Assembly: GCA_036426205.1 (NCBI GenBank)
Contig: CM071568.1
Coordinates: 40,885,221 to 40,949,220 of the forward strand
DNA length: 64,000 nt
Reading direction: 5' to 3'
DNA from: Ascaphus truei
Taxonomy: Eukaryota; Chordata; Amphibia; Anura; Ascaphidae
Part shown: positions 1-9,668 of the stretch, one piece after another
How the letters are laid out: the number at the start of each line of letters is the position of its first letter
Numbering within the stretch: position 1 is the first letter of the stretch
Position numbers and translations under genes: made by a program
The notes under the pieces: generated by a model
Told to the model about the DNA's origin: nothing
Seen by the model: only the letters and a program-made list of their open reading frames with translations
The model's database searches: none

Positions 1-198
1 TTTTATAAGATGTTATGTGATGGCTTATTTTTTTTGTGGTTTTTTTTCGTGAAGACCGGGTGGTAGGCCTTGATCTGCTCTCAGTTTCAGTGGTAGGCAT
101 GGAAGATACCGTTGAAGTGCTAGGTGTTGCACAAATAGGTGCCACACATTCGGCCATTGCTGGGGCCACAAAAGTAGTGTGAGTTTGGATGGTACTGT

Positions 199-750
199 GT
201 GGTTGTGGTTGTGCCAGTCCCAGTGCCTGTGCCAGTGGATGTGCCTGTGCCAGTTGATTTACCTGTGTCAGTGGCTGTGCCAGTGCCATTGCCTGTGCCA
301 GTGCTTCTGCCAGTGGATGTGCCTGTAGCTGTTCCACTGGCTGTCCCATTGCCTGTGCCAGTGCTTCTGCCAGTGGATGTACCTGTTGCTGTCCCATTGC
401 CTGTGCCATTGACTGTGGCTGTGGCTGTCCCATTGGCTGTGCCATTGGCTGTGCCTTTGGCTGTGGCTGTGGCTGTCCCATTGCCTGTGCCAGTGCTTCT
501 GCATTGGCTGTGGCTGTGGCTGTCCCATTGGCTGTGCCATTGGCTGTGCCATTGGCTGTGGCTCTGGCAGTGCCATTGGCTGTGGCTGTCCCATTGGCTG
601 TGCCATTGGCTGTGGCTTTGGCTGTCCCATTGCCTGTGCCAGTGCTTCTGTCATTGGCTGTGGCTGTGGCTGTCCCATTGGCTGTGCCATTGGCTGTGGC
701 TGTCCCATTGGCTGTGGCTGTCCCATTGGCTGTGGCTGTGCTTGTGACAT
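199..750. repeat. Hexamer-based minisatellite (ccattggctgtg variants)
   Basis: About 550 bp of tandem GTGCC(A/T)-GTGGCTGTCCCATTG-type units with 6-bp internal periodicity. Because 6 is a multiple of 3, all frames stay open over most of it, which explains overlapping open frames on both strands. Only the minus-strand frame connects to a plausible protein. Confidence 0.9.
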
Positions 751-1110
751 ACATTGTGCAATAATAGTTAGACTATTAGAAATGGCCTTTAGAGTATCCA
801 GTTGTTCATTGAAAATGCCTCACATGTTTTTCAGTTCTTCACAAATGGTCTCATTGGTTTTCTGCTGGTTGTCTGCCACAGCCTGTTAAATGCTTGAAAA
901 GCAAGTCCTCAGAAGATTTTAATGATGACAATGCAGCTGCACATCTATTGTCCCTTGGCCTGCTTGTAGAGGGTCACTGTACTCTTCGTCTTCTATTTCA
1001 GGATCTTCTATATCCTGTTCATGATTGTAACCCTTGAGAAATAGTTCTGGTGTAGAATCATTGGGTACTAGTAGGGAACCCCCGCAACTGTCAAAATATA
1101 ATGTAATGTA
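199..1110 (-). pseudogene. PIF/Harbinger-type Myb-like protein, 3' exon with Gln-Pro-Met repeat (decayed)
   Basis: Read on the minus strand, about 1100 to 770 encodes an acidic stretch (EDPEIEDEEYSDPLQAGQ) and then a Gln/Asn-rich helical stretch (ADNQQKTNETICEELKNM, FNEQLDTLKAISNSLT) broken by stop codons. The acidic linker plus C-terminal coiled coil resembles the end of the Myb/SANT-like DNA-binding proteins that accompany PIF/Harbinger transposases. From about 750 down to 268 the frame runs into a repeat of Pro-Met-Gly-Gln-Pro-Gln units made of 6-bp and 18-bp variants. The matching N-terminal pieces lie upstream on the same strand at 5032-5560 and 4413-4682, so this is probably the last exon of one gene. 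A possible acceptor AG lies near 1091, but its phase does not cleanly match the upstream exon. No nuclease subunit is visible nearby. Assignment is inference from architecture. Confidence 0.4.
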
Positions 1111-2173
1111 ATGGTGATGTAGGTGCTCCCTAGGTAGTAATATGAACAACGAACCGAGAGAAGAAACCTAGTTTTGGGCACTCAATACATCTGATAGGTG
1201 AAATGTGAAGAAATTAAAACAAACTTTAATAAACCACTTTTAAAATGTAGGGGAATAAAACGAGTATTAAACGCTTGGATCCTAAATTATGAACATGCAA
1301 TGCAAGGTTCTGGATCAACAATAAAGATTACAGGAGCACTCTAAAGGAGTGTCTTGCAGTCAGGACAGGTGGATATGATGAACCACCTGTAAGAGTAATC
1401 AGAGGTGTGAAACTCAACTTTCGTTGTAAGTATCAGTGCACATATCCTGAATACACAGTAAAACAACGGCCACAGAAGTTGACCCTAGCCTGGTCTGCCA
1501 GTAGCCAAGAACAGTAATCGTGGTACTGCGACACCGATGACTAGCTAGGTAAGTACTACAAGGAGTAGAACAAGTAGTTGATAAAATCCCGTTGCTGTGT
1601 AGTGTAAATAGTAAAGTCAGGGTAATTAAATCAATCCCAGTTCACCTGGATAGATGGTAGACCCTAGGTGTATTGGAGCTGGGTGTGTAGGGGTTAATGT
1701 ATTCCCCAGCCAGATGAATTTGGCAAATGTATAGCACTTGTACAGACACTAGCTACACTGGTAGAAAAAGCAGGCACAACTTAGTTTATGGTTTGCCTGT
1801 CACCCCCGCACATAGAGTATACCTTTAGTATATAAATAATTATTCACATAGTACATAAGTGATAACTGTAGGATAAATGGCACTGACCCGACACCTGCTC
1901 TGTTAATCAGAGCTGGTCAATAAAGGGTCAGTGCTAGTGAGAGGGTAGATCGATAGTAGCTCATAAGTAGGGTGCACAGATGTGCCCCTTTCTTGCACAG
2001 TGTAGGCAGAATGAGTGGCAGACTGCTGGTTAAAATGCTCTTTTGGATAATCCAATATATGGCATACGGGTGCACGTGCATGACTCAGATGCTTACACGC
2101 GAGTCAGCTGGCGACACTGTCTACCAGCTTCTGCAGCGTGCTTACAAAATATTAATTGGCTTCTATATTGGAT

Positions 2174-2332
2174 GAAGTGAATGGTGGTAATACAGGGACC
2201 ATACTGAGTAAGGTGTAAATATAATTGGCCTAATTACCTGCAAGTGCATATATAAGCAACTTGTGGGAGACTAACCTCTCCCTTTTCTAGGTATTTTCTC
2301 AGTATGGTCCCTGGATTACCACCATTCACTTC
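2174..2332. repeat. Foldback inverted repeat with about 36-bp arms
   Basis: The left arm at about 2174-2210 (gaagtgaatggtggtaat...) and the right arm at about 2297-2332 are reverse complements with a single mismatch over about 36 bp, separated by roughly 85 bp. The DNA could fold into a long hairpin. It may be a small MITE or the terminal inverted repeats of a deletion derivative. No clean target duplication was found. Confidence 0.7.
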
Positions 2333-3750
2333 ACATGTAAGTGTTCTCACTGGTATTAACCAGTTTTTAACTGCACTACACACGTTTGGTGGCAGGCTTG
2401 GGCATTATTTGATCAAAGTATGTAACTAAAAGTCTCCTTTATCTCATAGATTTGCACATCATGTATATATATTTATTTCACATATATTGTTAACCCATTA
2501 GGCAGAAGCGCAGGGATTCAGTTTACGTTTTTCACTATTGTATGACCAATTTTTCACCTAGCTGCATGCTCCTTGCATGGATGAAGCGCTGATCATATAT
2601 TTGTTTTGCATAACTGTAACATTAAAAATATAATTTGTTATGAACATAATGACAAACTAATTATGTGCTACTGTTCTTATTTTGGCTGGAGATTTATATT
2701 GTTATGCATTTTTTCAACTGTTTAGCAATAAATCAGTATGATTTTGGAACACCCATGTTATTTGTTATGTGCATATGCCATTCACATCACCTAATCAAAA
2801 CATAATATTTGTTTAGAAATGGTGGATATGTAATGAAATTTAGAACAATACACTTTAAATTCACACATGAAGCATACATGCACAGTTCTGGTGCTATCCA
2901 ATTTATGGAAAACACAAAAGTACAACGTCAACTGGCCTATTGCCACTACATTATAGTGTACACAGATCTACTCTGAATGCAGGTGTCCTTTATATGACGA
3001 TTTTGAAAACACAAAATAAATTGAGTTAATTAATGCTAATACGTTTCCTAATATTACACCTACACACACTCATGTACAGTATGCTATTGTCCATCTAAAA
3101 ATATATTTTTTGGACACACTTAAGATGTCAGGGAATTTTATGAAGACCTCCGATGGTTAAGTTTAAAACACATGACTGTACGCCAGTGAAAGTAAGTAGT
3201 GTGTGCAACATTTTAGGTGCTTATGTGAAAGTGTGGTCATTACAGAATGTGCATGGGAATAGAAATTGTTTAGGATCTCACCTTCAGCAGTTGCGACTCT
3301 GGCTGTAAAAATACAACATGAAAAGATTGATCGTTATCTCAGTATATGATGTAAATATACAATATGGATTTTCTTTTAAACATACATACAAAAAATGTTC
3401 ACTTTCATACACGGACATTAATAATTATAGTGCTAATGTGCACATATGATGTGACATACAGTAGTGTAGTGCACTTCCTATCATAGAAATGTTGTCAATA
3501 AAAAAACTACATCTTCTAATATAAATATATATATATAAACAGAAAAAACATACAACGCTAATGACAAATTGAATGCACACTGGTTAAACAATGTAAACTA
3601 TACAAACTTAATGTGTATATAAATTGCTTGAAAAAAATATAAATATAGACCGAGTCCAATCCTGACATCACAAATAAATGTGAAAAAAGTCCAAATTGTA
3701 GGGGTTCAAATGACTTGCCAATAGCAGTAGGGAGGCTGCTGTATCTGGGA

Positions 3751-3780
3751 GAATCACTCCCCAAGGGTGTTTCATCAGCG
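3751..3780 (-). ncRNA. Hammerhead-ribozyme-like repeat motif (degenerate)
   Basis: On the minus strand CTGATGA is followed by a short stem (ACACCC / GGAGTG around a TTGG loop) and then GATTC where a hammerhead would have GAAAC. The same core-stem-core layout recurs at four other loci in this window. The second core is mutated here, so activity is unlikely. Confidence 0.35.
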
Positions 3781-4107
3781 TCAGCTAACTTTATCAACCG
3801 CACCAGGAAGAGGTCTGACGAGCGATTCCACGCTACCTTATGCGGTCCTACAGACGGTTTCCAGCCTCCAGAGTAAAGATACCTTTATGTGATTTCAATT
3901 ATCTGTTTTCTTGTAAGTGAGCATTACCTATTTTTTATTTATTAATAAATCCCACATTTGGTAATGCACTAGGGTTGTGCGCTGTTGTCTTGTTTTTTGC
4001 ATACTGTATATATATATATATATATTTATGTATATATACACCCTACCATTAACACACATACACTACATACACTACCTACAATGGGCCACCCATGACCGTA
4101 TAGCTAC

Positions 4108-4109
<2 letters not shown>

Positions 4110-4158
<49 letters not shown>
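4110..4158. repeat. (AAT)n microsatellite
   Basis: About 16 uninterrupted ATA/AAT units, preceded by a TA-rich run at 4008-4028. Confidence 0.95.
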
Positions 4159-4412
4159 GATGTAGACACACATGCCTACAAGTGTACATCCAATGTAACT
4201 GCACATTTATTTAGATGCTATAAATTGTATAAGTGTATCAGTTACATAACTAGCATGATTTAGAAAAAGTGAACATAATGACCTGTGTAATTTATCGATT
4301 AGTTGACAGCATCATATAAACTACAGTGAAGATTTTCTGTATGTATAAATGGTTGTCTTTTAATCACTATTTCTGCATTAATTAGACATTGATTTATTAT
4401 CATAGTACTCAC

Positions 4413-4682
4413 CTTGTACGGCTGTGAAAGAGCCGGGCCGATGTCCCTGTCCCCATCCAATCTCAAAACCCAGTTGGTGATCCATGATGGGGTACATCTT
4501 CTGTTCGTAAGAATACAAATGTAGAGATGCTGGAGGACTGCCTCCTGTTCCACATGCATGGCGACCAGCCTTTGCCATCTTTTTTTCAGGTGTAGTTTAA
4601 TGTCTCCAAAATGTTTTTGCACATCTCGGCTGTTCATCTGTGTTGACAACATGCACTGACAGATGTGCAGATCTCTGCCCAC
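4413..4682 (-). pseudogene. PIF/Harbinger-type Myb-like protein, middle exon, frameshifted
   Basis: On the minus strand one frame encodes NSRDVQKHFGDIKLHLKKR and the next frame continues KMAKAGRHACGTGGSPP, then a stretch ending with RPGSFTAVQ. In Harbinger-associated Myb/SANT proteins these two pieces are contiguous: a '(R/K)-x-DI(R/K)-x(n)-K-K' helix followed by the 'H-A-x-GTGG-x-PP' signature. The switch of frame falls in a run of A residues on the coding strand near 4576-4585, consistent with a one-base indel. The exon ends at a good donor, CAAG|GTGAGT, at 4412. The acceptor near 4680 lacks a pyrimidine tract. The frameshift argues for a dead copy, though an assembly error in the homopolymer is possible. 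Confidence 0.5.
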
Positions 4683-5031
4683 AGTTTGCTTTTTTGGCTG
4701 CTTTTCGTTTGTGCTGTGTATACAGTATATGGAATAAAGTATTAAACACGACTGTAGTGTGATTTCATAATTTCTGCTAATATATTAACTATTGTAACTA
4801 TGTGTATCACAACGAAAATCTACATGTAGTTACAGACACCCATTAGTGTATATAATGTGCGCATTCGTGACTAGTAAAATGTGTCCATACATCAGCAGCA
4901 CTACTCCGTTATAGCATACATGTTTAACATCTTAATGTTACATTAATAAGTGTTTTAAATTTAAATGTTTAACTGTTTAGATACATTTAATTATTAATGA
5001 GTACACTTAATTTTATGATTTATGTTCTTAC

Positions 5032-5560
5032 ATGCCAATGACTCGTACAGTTTATTAAACGGAGCCATGAAACCTTCCACAAGGATATAATTTTCTGTCA
5101 GTGAAAAACGTGGGTTTCGTATCCCTTCCACACGCTGCTTGGAGGTTGGAGGCTGATCATCAGCATCAGCCTGCTCTGCTTCAGTGCTCGGATGCTGGAA
5201 AATGTCCCTCTCTCCCTGTCCACTACTCCTGCTACCCTCCCCCACCTGTACTCCCCCACCTACACTAGCAGCACGGGACGTACCTGCACAGGACTTACCT
5301 GCACAGGCAGCACGGGACTTACCTGTACTGGCAGGACGTACTATACCTGCACGTGCCACTCCTCTTCCACGCTCCACCACTCCTCCAGCCACCGCCACTC
5401 CACCACTCCCACGCTTCACCACTTTTCCAGCCACCGCCACTCCACCACTCCCATGCTCCACCATTCCTCCAGCCACCCACGCTCCACCACTCCCACGCTC
5501 CACCACTCCTCCAGCCACCGCCACTACACCACTCCCACGCTCCACCACTCCTCCAGCCAC
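5032..5560 (-). pseudogene. PIF/Harbinger-type Myb-like protein, N-terminal exon with expanded repeat
   Basis: The minus-strand frame begins with about 60 residues of Gly-Val-Val-Glu-Arg-Gly-Ser-Gly repeats, translated from a minisatellite, then a low-complexity linker, then NPRFSLTENYILVEGFMAPF and YESLACK. The last part matches the start of a Myb/SANT-like domain ('RF-x-E-N-x-x-L-V-x-x'). A good splice donor (GCAT|GTAAG) ends the exon at 5032, and the next matching exon lies at 4413-4682. In this family the protein helps the Harbinger nuclease bind DNA and enter the nucleus. The N-terminal repeat is not part of the family and was probably added by minisatellite growth. The true start codon is uncertain because the repeat keeps several frames open. 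Confidence 0.45.
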
Positions 5561-5600
5561 CGCTACTCCACCACTCCCACGTCCACTCCAATATCAACAC
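5340..5600. repeat. Minisatellite of about 21/42 bp (ccactcctccagccaccg variants)
   Basis: Tandem units of the form CCACGCTCCACCACTCCTCCAGCCACCGCCACT with point differences. They generate open frames on both strands. The minus-strand frame is the one joined to the Myb-like exon. Confidence 0.9.
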
Positions 5601-5844
5601 CCACTCTTCCTCTCCATTTCACTCAGTCACTCAGTCACAAAAAACAAATAGAAAAAAAATAACACAATAACAAAGTACTTTCACATGAACAAGACAATAA
5701 AGTTTGAAAACAAATAGAATAACAAAAGACAATTCACTCGGTAATCAGCAACAACTCACTCACAAATCTCTCCTCCTACCACAAAGTCCGGTCTATCTCA
5801 CCCTCACTCCCAACAGCACTGACACATGCTGAATCAAATGGCTG

Positions 5845-5853
5845 CTTTATATA
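5845..5853 (-). promoter_or_regulatory. TATA-box candidate upstream of the Myb-like exon
   Basis: The minus strand reads TATATAAAG, about 290 bp upstream of the first methionine of the Harbinger-like N-terminal exon and correctly oriented. Placement suits a core promoter, but there is no independent evidence of transcription. Confidence 0.3.
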
Positions 5854-6162
5854 GGGTGTGTAATGAAAATGGTCTTGCGAACGTGTGATTATAATTTCTC
5901 ACATGTGCTTGCCTCATTTAATCAGTTCAGCATTTCTTCACTTAACCCCTACAGTACCATAGCTATGATGTAAAAAAAAACATGGAGAAAGTAATTAAGA
6001 ATGATATTATAGTGAAGGGGTTTACTCCTTCCAAGGACACTCCCACAGATACCCCCAGGAAACTAAGGGGACATACGCGAACCTCAGGGGACACTGTTGT
6101 AAGACCTTACTTGCCTTAGCGTGTAGGTGCCCAAATTCTATATACATTTTAATCAAAGTGTA

Positions 6163-6558
6163 CAGGAGTAAGGGGGATCCTGAGCTGAACCGCATTGGGT
6201 TCAGCCTCGGGGACCCTCTAGTTCCTGAGATACAGGCCCCGTTATGAGGTGCCAGTATACCCGTGCATGATTTGAATCCCCCGGTTATGTGACGTGGAAG
6301 CTTTAAAAGCACAGCGGATACCGGCACCCCATATCTGGGCCTGTAACTCAGGAAGCAGGGGGTCCCCAAGGCTGAAATCAATGCGGTTCAGCTCAGTAGA
6401 CCCCCTGCTCCCACACAATATTACGGTAATTAATAATTTTTTATTGTTATGTGTGTTTTGATACTAGTGTACATGAGCAGGGGGTCTCCTGAGCTGAACC
6501 GCATAGGTTTCAGCCTCTGGGACCCCCTACTTCCTGAGGTACAGGCCCCGTTATCTGG
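6163..6558. repeat. Three copies of a dispersed 'ctgagctgaaccgcat' repeat, direct and inverted
   Basis: Units of about 80-95 bp containing 'gagctgaaccgcat', 'ttcagcctcggggacc' and 'acaggccccg' occur at about 6165-6262 (+), 6320-6412 (-) and 6475-6556 (+). A fourth copy lies at 14714-14800 (+) and a weaker one near 30175-30235. Adjacent opposite copies could form hairpins. No coding potential is seen. Confidence 0.75.
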
Positions 6559-7002
6559 CTAAATCAACGTGTATCTCACTTTACACAGAGCTGAGTGTAT
6601 GTTCAGCACTATATAAGAGTAAAAGAAACATACAATTATCTGCCTGTGTTTCAGATATTTAAATCCACTCGCCACTCCTAATGATTGCCACCCTACAGCA
6701 GCATTGATACAGAATATCTGATGAAATGGATTATAAATATTGTACTGCATTAAAGGAGAATTGCTATTGCCTAAAAAAAATAAAAATTGCATGAGTCTTT
6801 CAATTAGTTGTCAAGCTGGGCAGAATGAGTGTGGCAAACAATATTAAAAAAAAAGAAAATGGAGGCGCATGCGCGGCGGCGGGAAGAATGGACGCTTGAA
6901 CTCAGAGCTCCGCTTCCACCGGCGCAATTAAATAAATAATCCACAACAGCTACGTGACTTCACTATCTTTAAACACCGCATCTCTCCCCTAAACATCCAG
7001 AG

Positions 7003-7986
7003 ATGGCTTCAGGCCGTACATCACGGACCAAAAGCCAGCAGGTGTCCACTTATTTCCGCAAGAAATCAGACCCCCCCTTAGACAAACCTACGAGCCCAAA
7101 GCGGCCTGCTATCATGGACGCGGATGCGGACCCCCTCACAGATGAAGCAGGGGACGAGGACATAGTCAGGAGGAAAGACCTTAAAGCATTCTGTTCTGAG
7201 ATGAAGCAGTTCTTCCAAACCGAACTGTGGGCAATGAGGAAAGACTTAGACGCCCTGGGGGAACGCACTGCCTCCATTGAGAACAAGACGGAGGATACAG
7301 CAACCGCCCTAACCCTCACACAAAACGACGTGATTAGCCTACGGGAGAAGGTCAGAGCCCTGGAAGAGAAGGCTGAGGACACTGAAAATCGCGATAGGCG
7401 CAGCAATATCCGAGTGAGGGGGGTCCCAGAAGAGGTTACCGACCCAGAAGAATTTGCTTCAAAATGGCTGGAGCACCTATTCCCTGAAAAATCAGATAGA
7501 GAGCTGACAATGGACAGGTGCCACAGAGCTCTCAGGGGGAGACCACAGAAAGGTAATCCCCCCAGGGATATCGTGATCCGCCTGCATTACTACCGACTAA
7601 AGGAGGAAATATGTAGGATTGCCAGGGACACTAAAACTCTTGAATTCGACAACATCACCTTCCAAGTATATCAGGACTTGGCCCCAGCCACCCTAATGCG
7701 AAGACGGTCCTTTGCTCACATCACAAGAACACTGCGGGACCACAATGTCCGTTACAGGTGGCTATTCCCCTGTGCCATCATGGTCCTACGGAATGGGGTG
7801 GCCCACACACTGAGGACGCCAGAGGAGGGAGCGGGGTTCCTCAGTAAAGTGGGGGTCAAAGAGGTATCCTCAAGTCCTCCGCAAAGGGCCCCACGCTCCT
7901 CACCCGCTCCTGTGCCCTCTGGCGAGCGAGCTGGAGCTACGGAAAACTCCCCAGTAGCGTCGGGCTCTAGCAGGGATTCTGCTTAA
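7003..7986 (+). CDS. L1 ORF1 RNA-binding protein
   Basis: 327-aa protein of the L1 ORF1 (transposase_22) family, which coats LINE RNA and acts as a nucleic-acid chaperone in the ribonucleoprotein. Residues 1-55 are a basic to acidic, poorly ordered N-terminus. About 55-132 is a heptad-rich coiled coil for trimerisation (MKQFFQTELWAMRKDLDAL, VISLREKVRALEEKAEDTE). About 133-240 begins NRDRRSNIRVRGVPE, the conserved start of the RRM domain. The rest is the C-terminal domain (ITFQVYQDLAPATLMRRRSF). The tail after 290 is Ser/Pro-rich. The ATG at 7003 follows a GC-rich leader with no better upstream in-frame start. Length is typical and no lesions are seen. Confidence 0.9.
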   Translation: MASGRTSRTKSQQVSTYFRKKSDPPLDKPTSPKRPAIMDADADPLTDEAGDEDIVRRKDLKAFCSEMKQFFQTELWAMRKDLDALGERTASIENKTEDTATALTLTQNDVISLREKVRALEEKAEDTENRDRRSNIRVRGVPEEVTDPEEFASKWLEHLFPEKSDRELTMDRCHRALRGRPQKGNPPRDIVIRLHYYRLKEEICRIARDTKTLEFDNITFQVYQDLAPATLMRRRSFAHITRTLRDHNVRYRWLFPCAIMVLRNGVAHTLRTPEEGAGFLSKVGVKEVSSSPPQRAPRSSPAPVPSGERAGATENSPVASGSSRDSA

Positions 7987-9668
7987 AACACTCTGCCTAA
8001 TACGGAGAATTCCTGTGTTAGTGTCCAGACCCAGCAACCTTTTAGCCGAAATCCACAGACACTGCTATGCTTCCCAGCTCTCCCCAAGGCCGGTGACTCA
8101 CCTTCTTCGGGCGAGACGGAGACGATCCCCGGAGCAGATCCGACTGCGACATTGGCGGAGCGGCCATTTTCTTTAGCTCCTTCTCTCCTGAAGGTGGCGG
8201 GAACACTGCCGAGGTTCGCGCCTTCTCGAGGTGACGATGTCCGGTGACGTCATGTCATCGCGGGATCGCGGCGAATCGCGGACCAAGAAGCGCACGGCCC
8301 AATACGTCAGTGCATCAGTCAGGCCCCCGCCATAGCTGACCACCGCGACGCCAGCCCGAACAAGAACTGGTCACCCAGAGGTTCCTCAGCATGGGCGTCC
8401 TTACCTGGTCCGAAGGGAGGAAGAGTCCCCTCCCGCAGCGGTCGTGCCCCGCATACAGTTCACATTACACTAAACCACCAATGACTTAACACTCTATTAA
8501 AGCTTATGCAGGTCTAGAGGGAGGGAGGGAGAGAGGGAAGGAGGGGGAGAGAGAGAGGGGGGGAGAGAGAGGGAGGGAGAGAGGGGGGGAAAGGGAGGGA
8601 GAGGGACGGAGAAGGAGAAAGAGAGAGGGAGGTGGAAGGAATATGGGGAATATCAGTTGAAGATAAGCAGAGAGCAAAGAATAAGAGAGACAGAGAGGAG
8701 TACAGAGGGAACAAGTGAGTAGAGCAGGAGGGGAACTAAGGGGAACAAGGAGGGAGGAAAGAGAGGTAAGGAGATGGAGGAGAGAGAGGGGGGGGAATTG
8801 AAGTAGGAAAGAGGGGAACGAGAGAAGAAAAAAGGAAGAGGAGAGGGAAGGGAAAGAAAAGGAGATCTGAGAAAGGAGAAGAGAGGATGGGGAGAGGGGA
8901 GAACAGAGAACGCAGGACACTTAAGACTTGAGGGGCTGGATATGCACATCATCAGTTAGGACACGACAGGTTCGCAAGAACATGTGGGTACGCCCAGTTC
9001 CATTATAGTTAACATTATTAAATCCACTGTTAATATTTTATGTAAGAGAGTTAATGTTTATGTTTGGGCTTTCGCACTAAAGTACGGGGAAAGCTGGTTT
9101 ATAATAAGAAGTTACCTTTAACAGCGTAAGCTGTAAAATATGTAAAATATGTTATGTACGCGGATTATACTAGATCTCTATATAGCGGTGTGCCGGTGGG
9201 GGCTCCCACTAGCGCCGGACATGCGTACTATTGTGCAGCTCCCAACGTTCTGGAGCTGTACACAAGTCCCAGGGAGGTCAGTCCCTACCAAAGGGAACCG
9301 ACCCCAGGTACCTGGGGAGCTAACTGACCTACCCTCTGGGCACAAGAGCCGAACTCGGGGGCTCCCGAGGCGAGCTCTTGTTCTACTCGTTTTTTTACAT
9401 TGTACACTTTTTTTTTTCCTTTGTTTTACTTTGTTTTTTTTGTTTTTCTACTCCTCGTGTGACTCTCCCTGTTTAGTAATCCCACCCCCTCCTCACCCCT
9501 CTCCCCACCCCCCCCTACCCCCCAGGAGACGAGAGACTATCTACGAGCGAGGTAAGAATCCCACTAGAGGCAACATGGAGGCAGATGCACATCCGCAAAC
9601 CCCTAGACACACCAGGATGGGTGAGTACATATATATATCACAGCGAGACAATGGTCAGGGTATGTAAT
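7987..9668 (+). other. L1 inter-ORF spacer with GC-rich and polypurine blocks
   Basis: About 1.68 kb with no coding frame that looks real. 8040-8460 is CpG-rich and contains TGACGTCA (CRE-like) near 8245. 8514-8930 is almost pure purine. 9180-9380 is GC-rich, and 9385-9535 is T- and C-rich. It might act as an internal promoter for ORF2, or it may betray a composite element. Both are inference. Confidence 0.6.
8514..8930 (+). repeat. Polypurine (GGGAGAGA) tract of about 410 bp
   Basis: Nearly uninterrupted G and A on the plus strand, with a few T and C near 8641-8720. The minus-strand open frames here (Ser/Leu/Pro-rich) are composition artefacts. Homopurine tracts of this length can adopt triplex (H-DNA) structure. 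Confidence 0.9.

Larger units (their letters stand above)
1150..4100. other. AT-rich intergenic or intronic stretch
   Basis: No convincing coding frame. If the Harbinger-like gene is real this is its last intron. It contains the 2174-2332 inverted repeat, a hammerhead-like motif at 3751-3780, and short TA-rich runs near 2465, 3527 and 4008-4028. The small open frames here show no recognisable protein pattern. Confidence 0.6.

Noticed and set aside
5184..5670. Several long plus-strand open frames rich in Pro, His, Ser and Thr
   Set aside because: They lie in the 21/42-bp minisatellite, which keeps several frames open; no domain or start context supports them.
8504..8952. Minus-strand Ser/Leu/Pro-rich open frames
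   Set aside because: Artefact of the polypurine tract in the L1 spacer.
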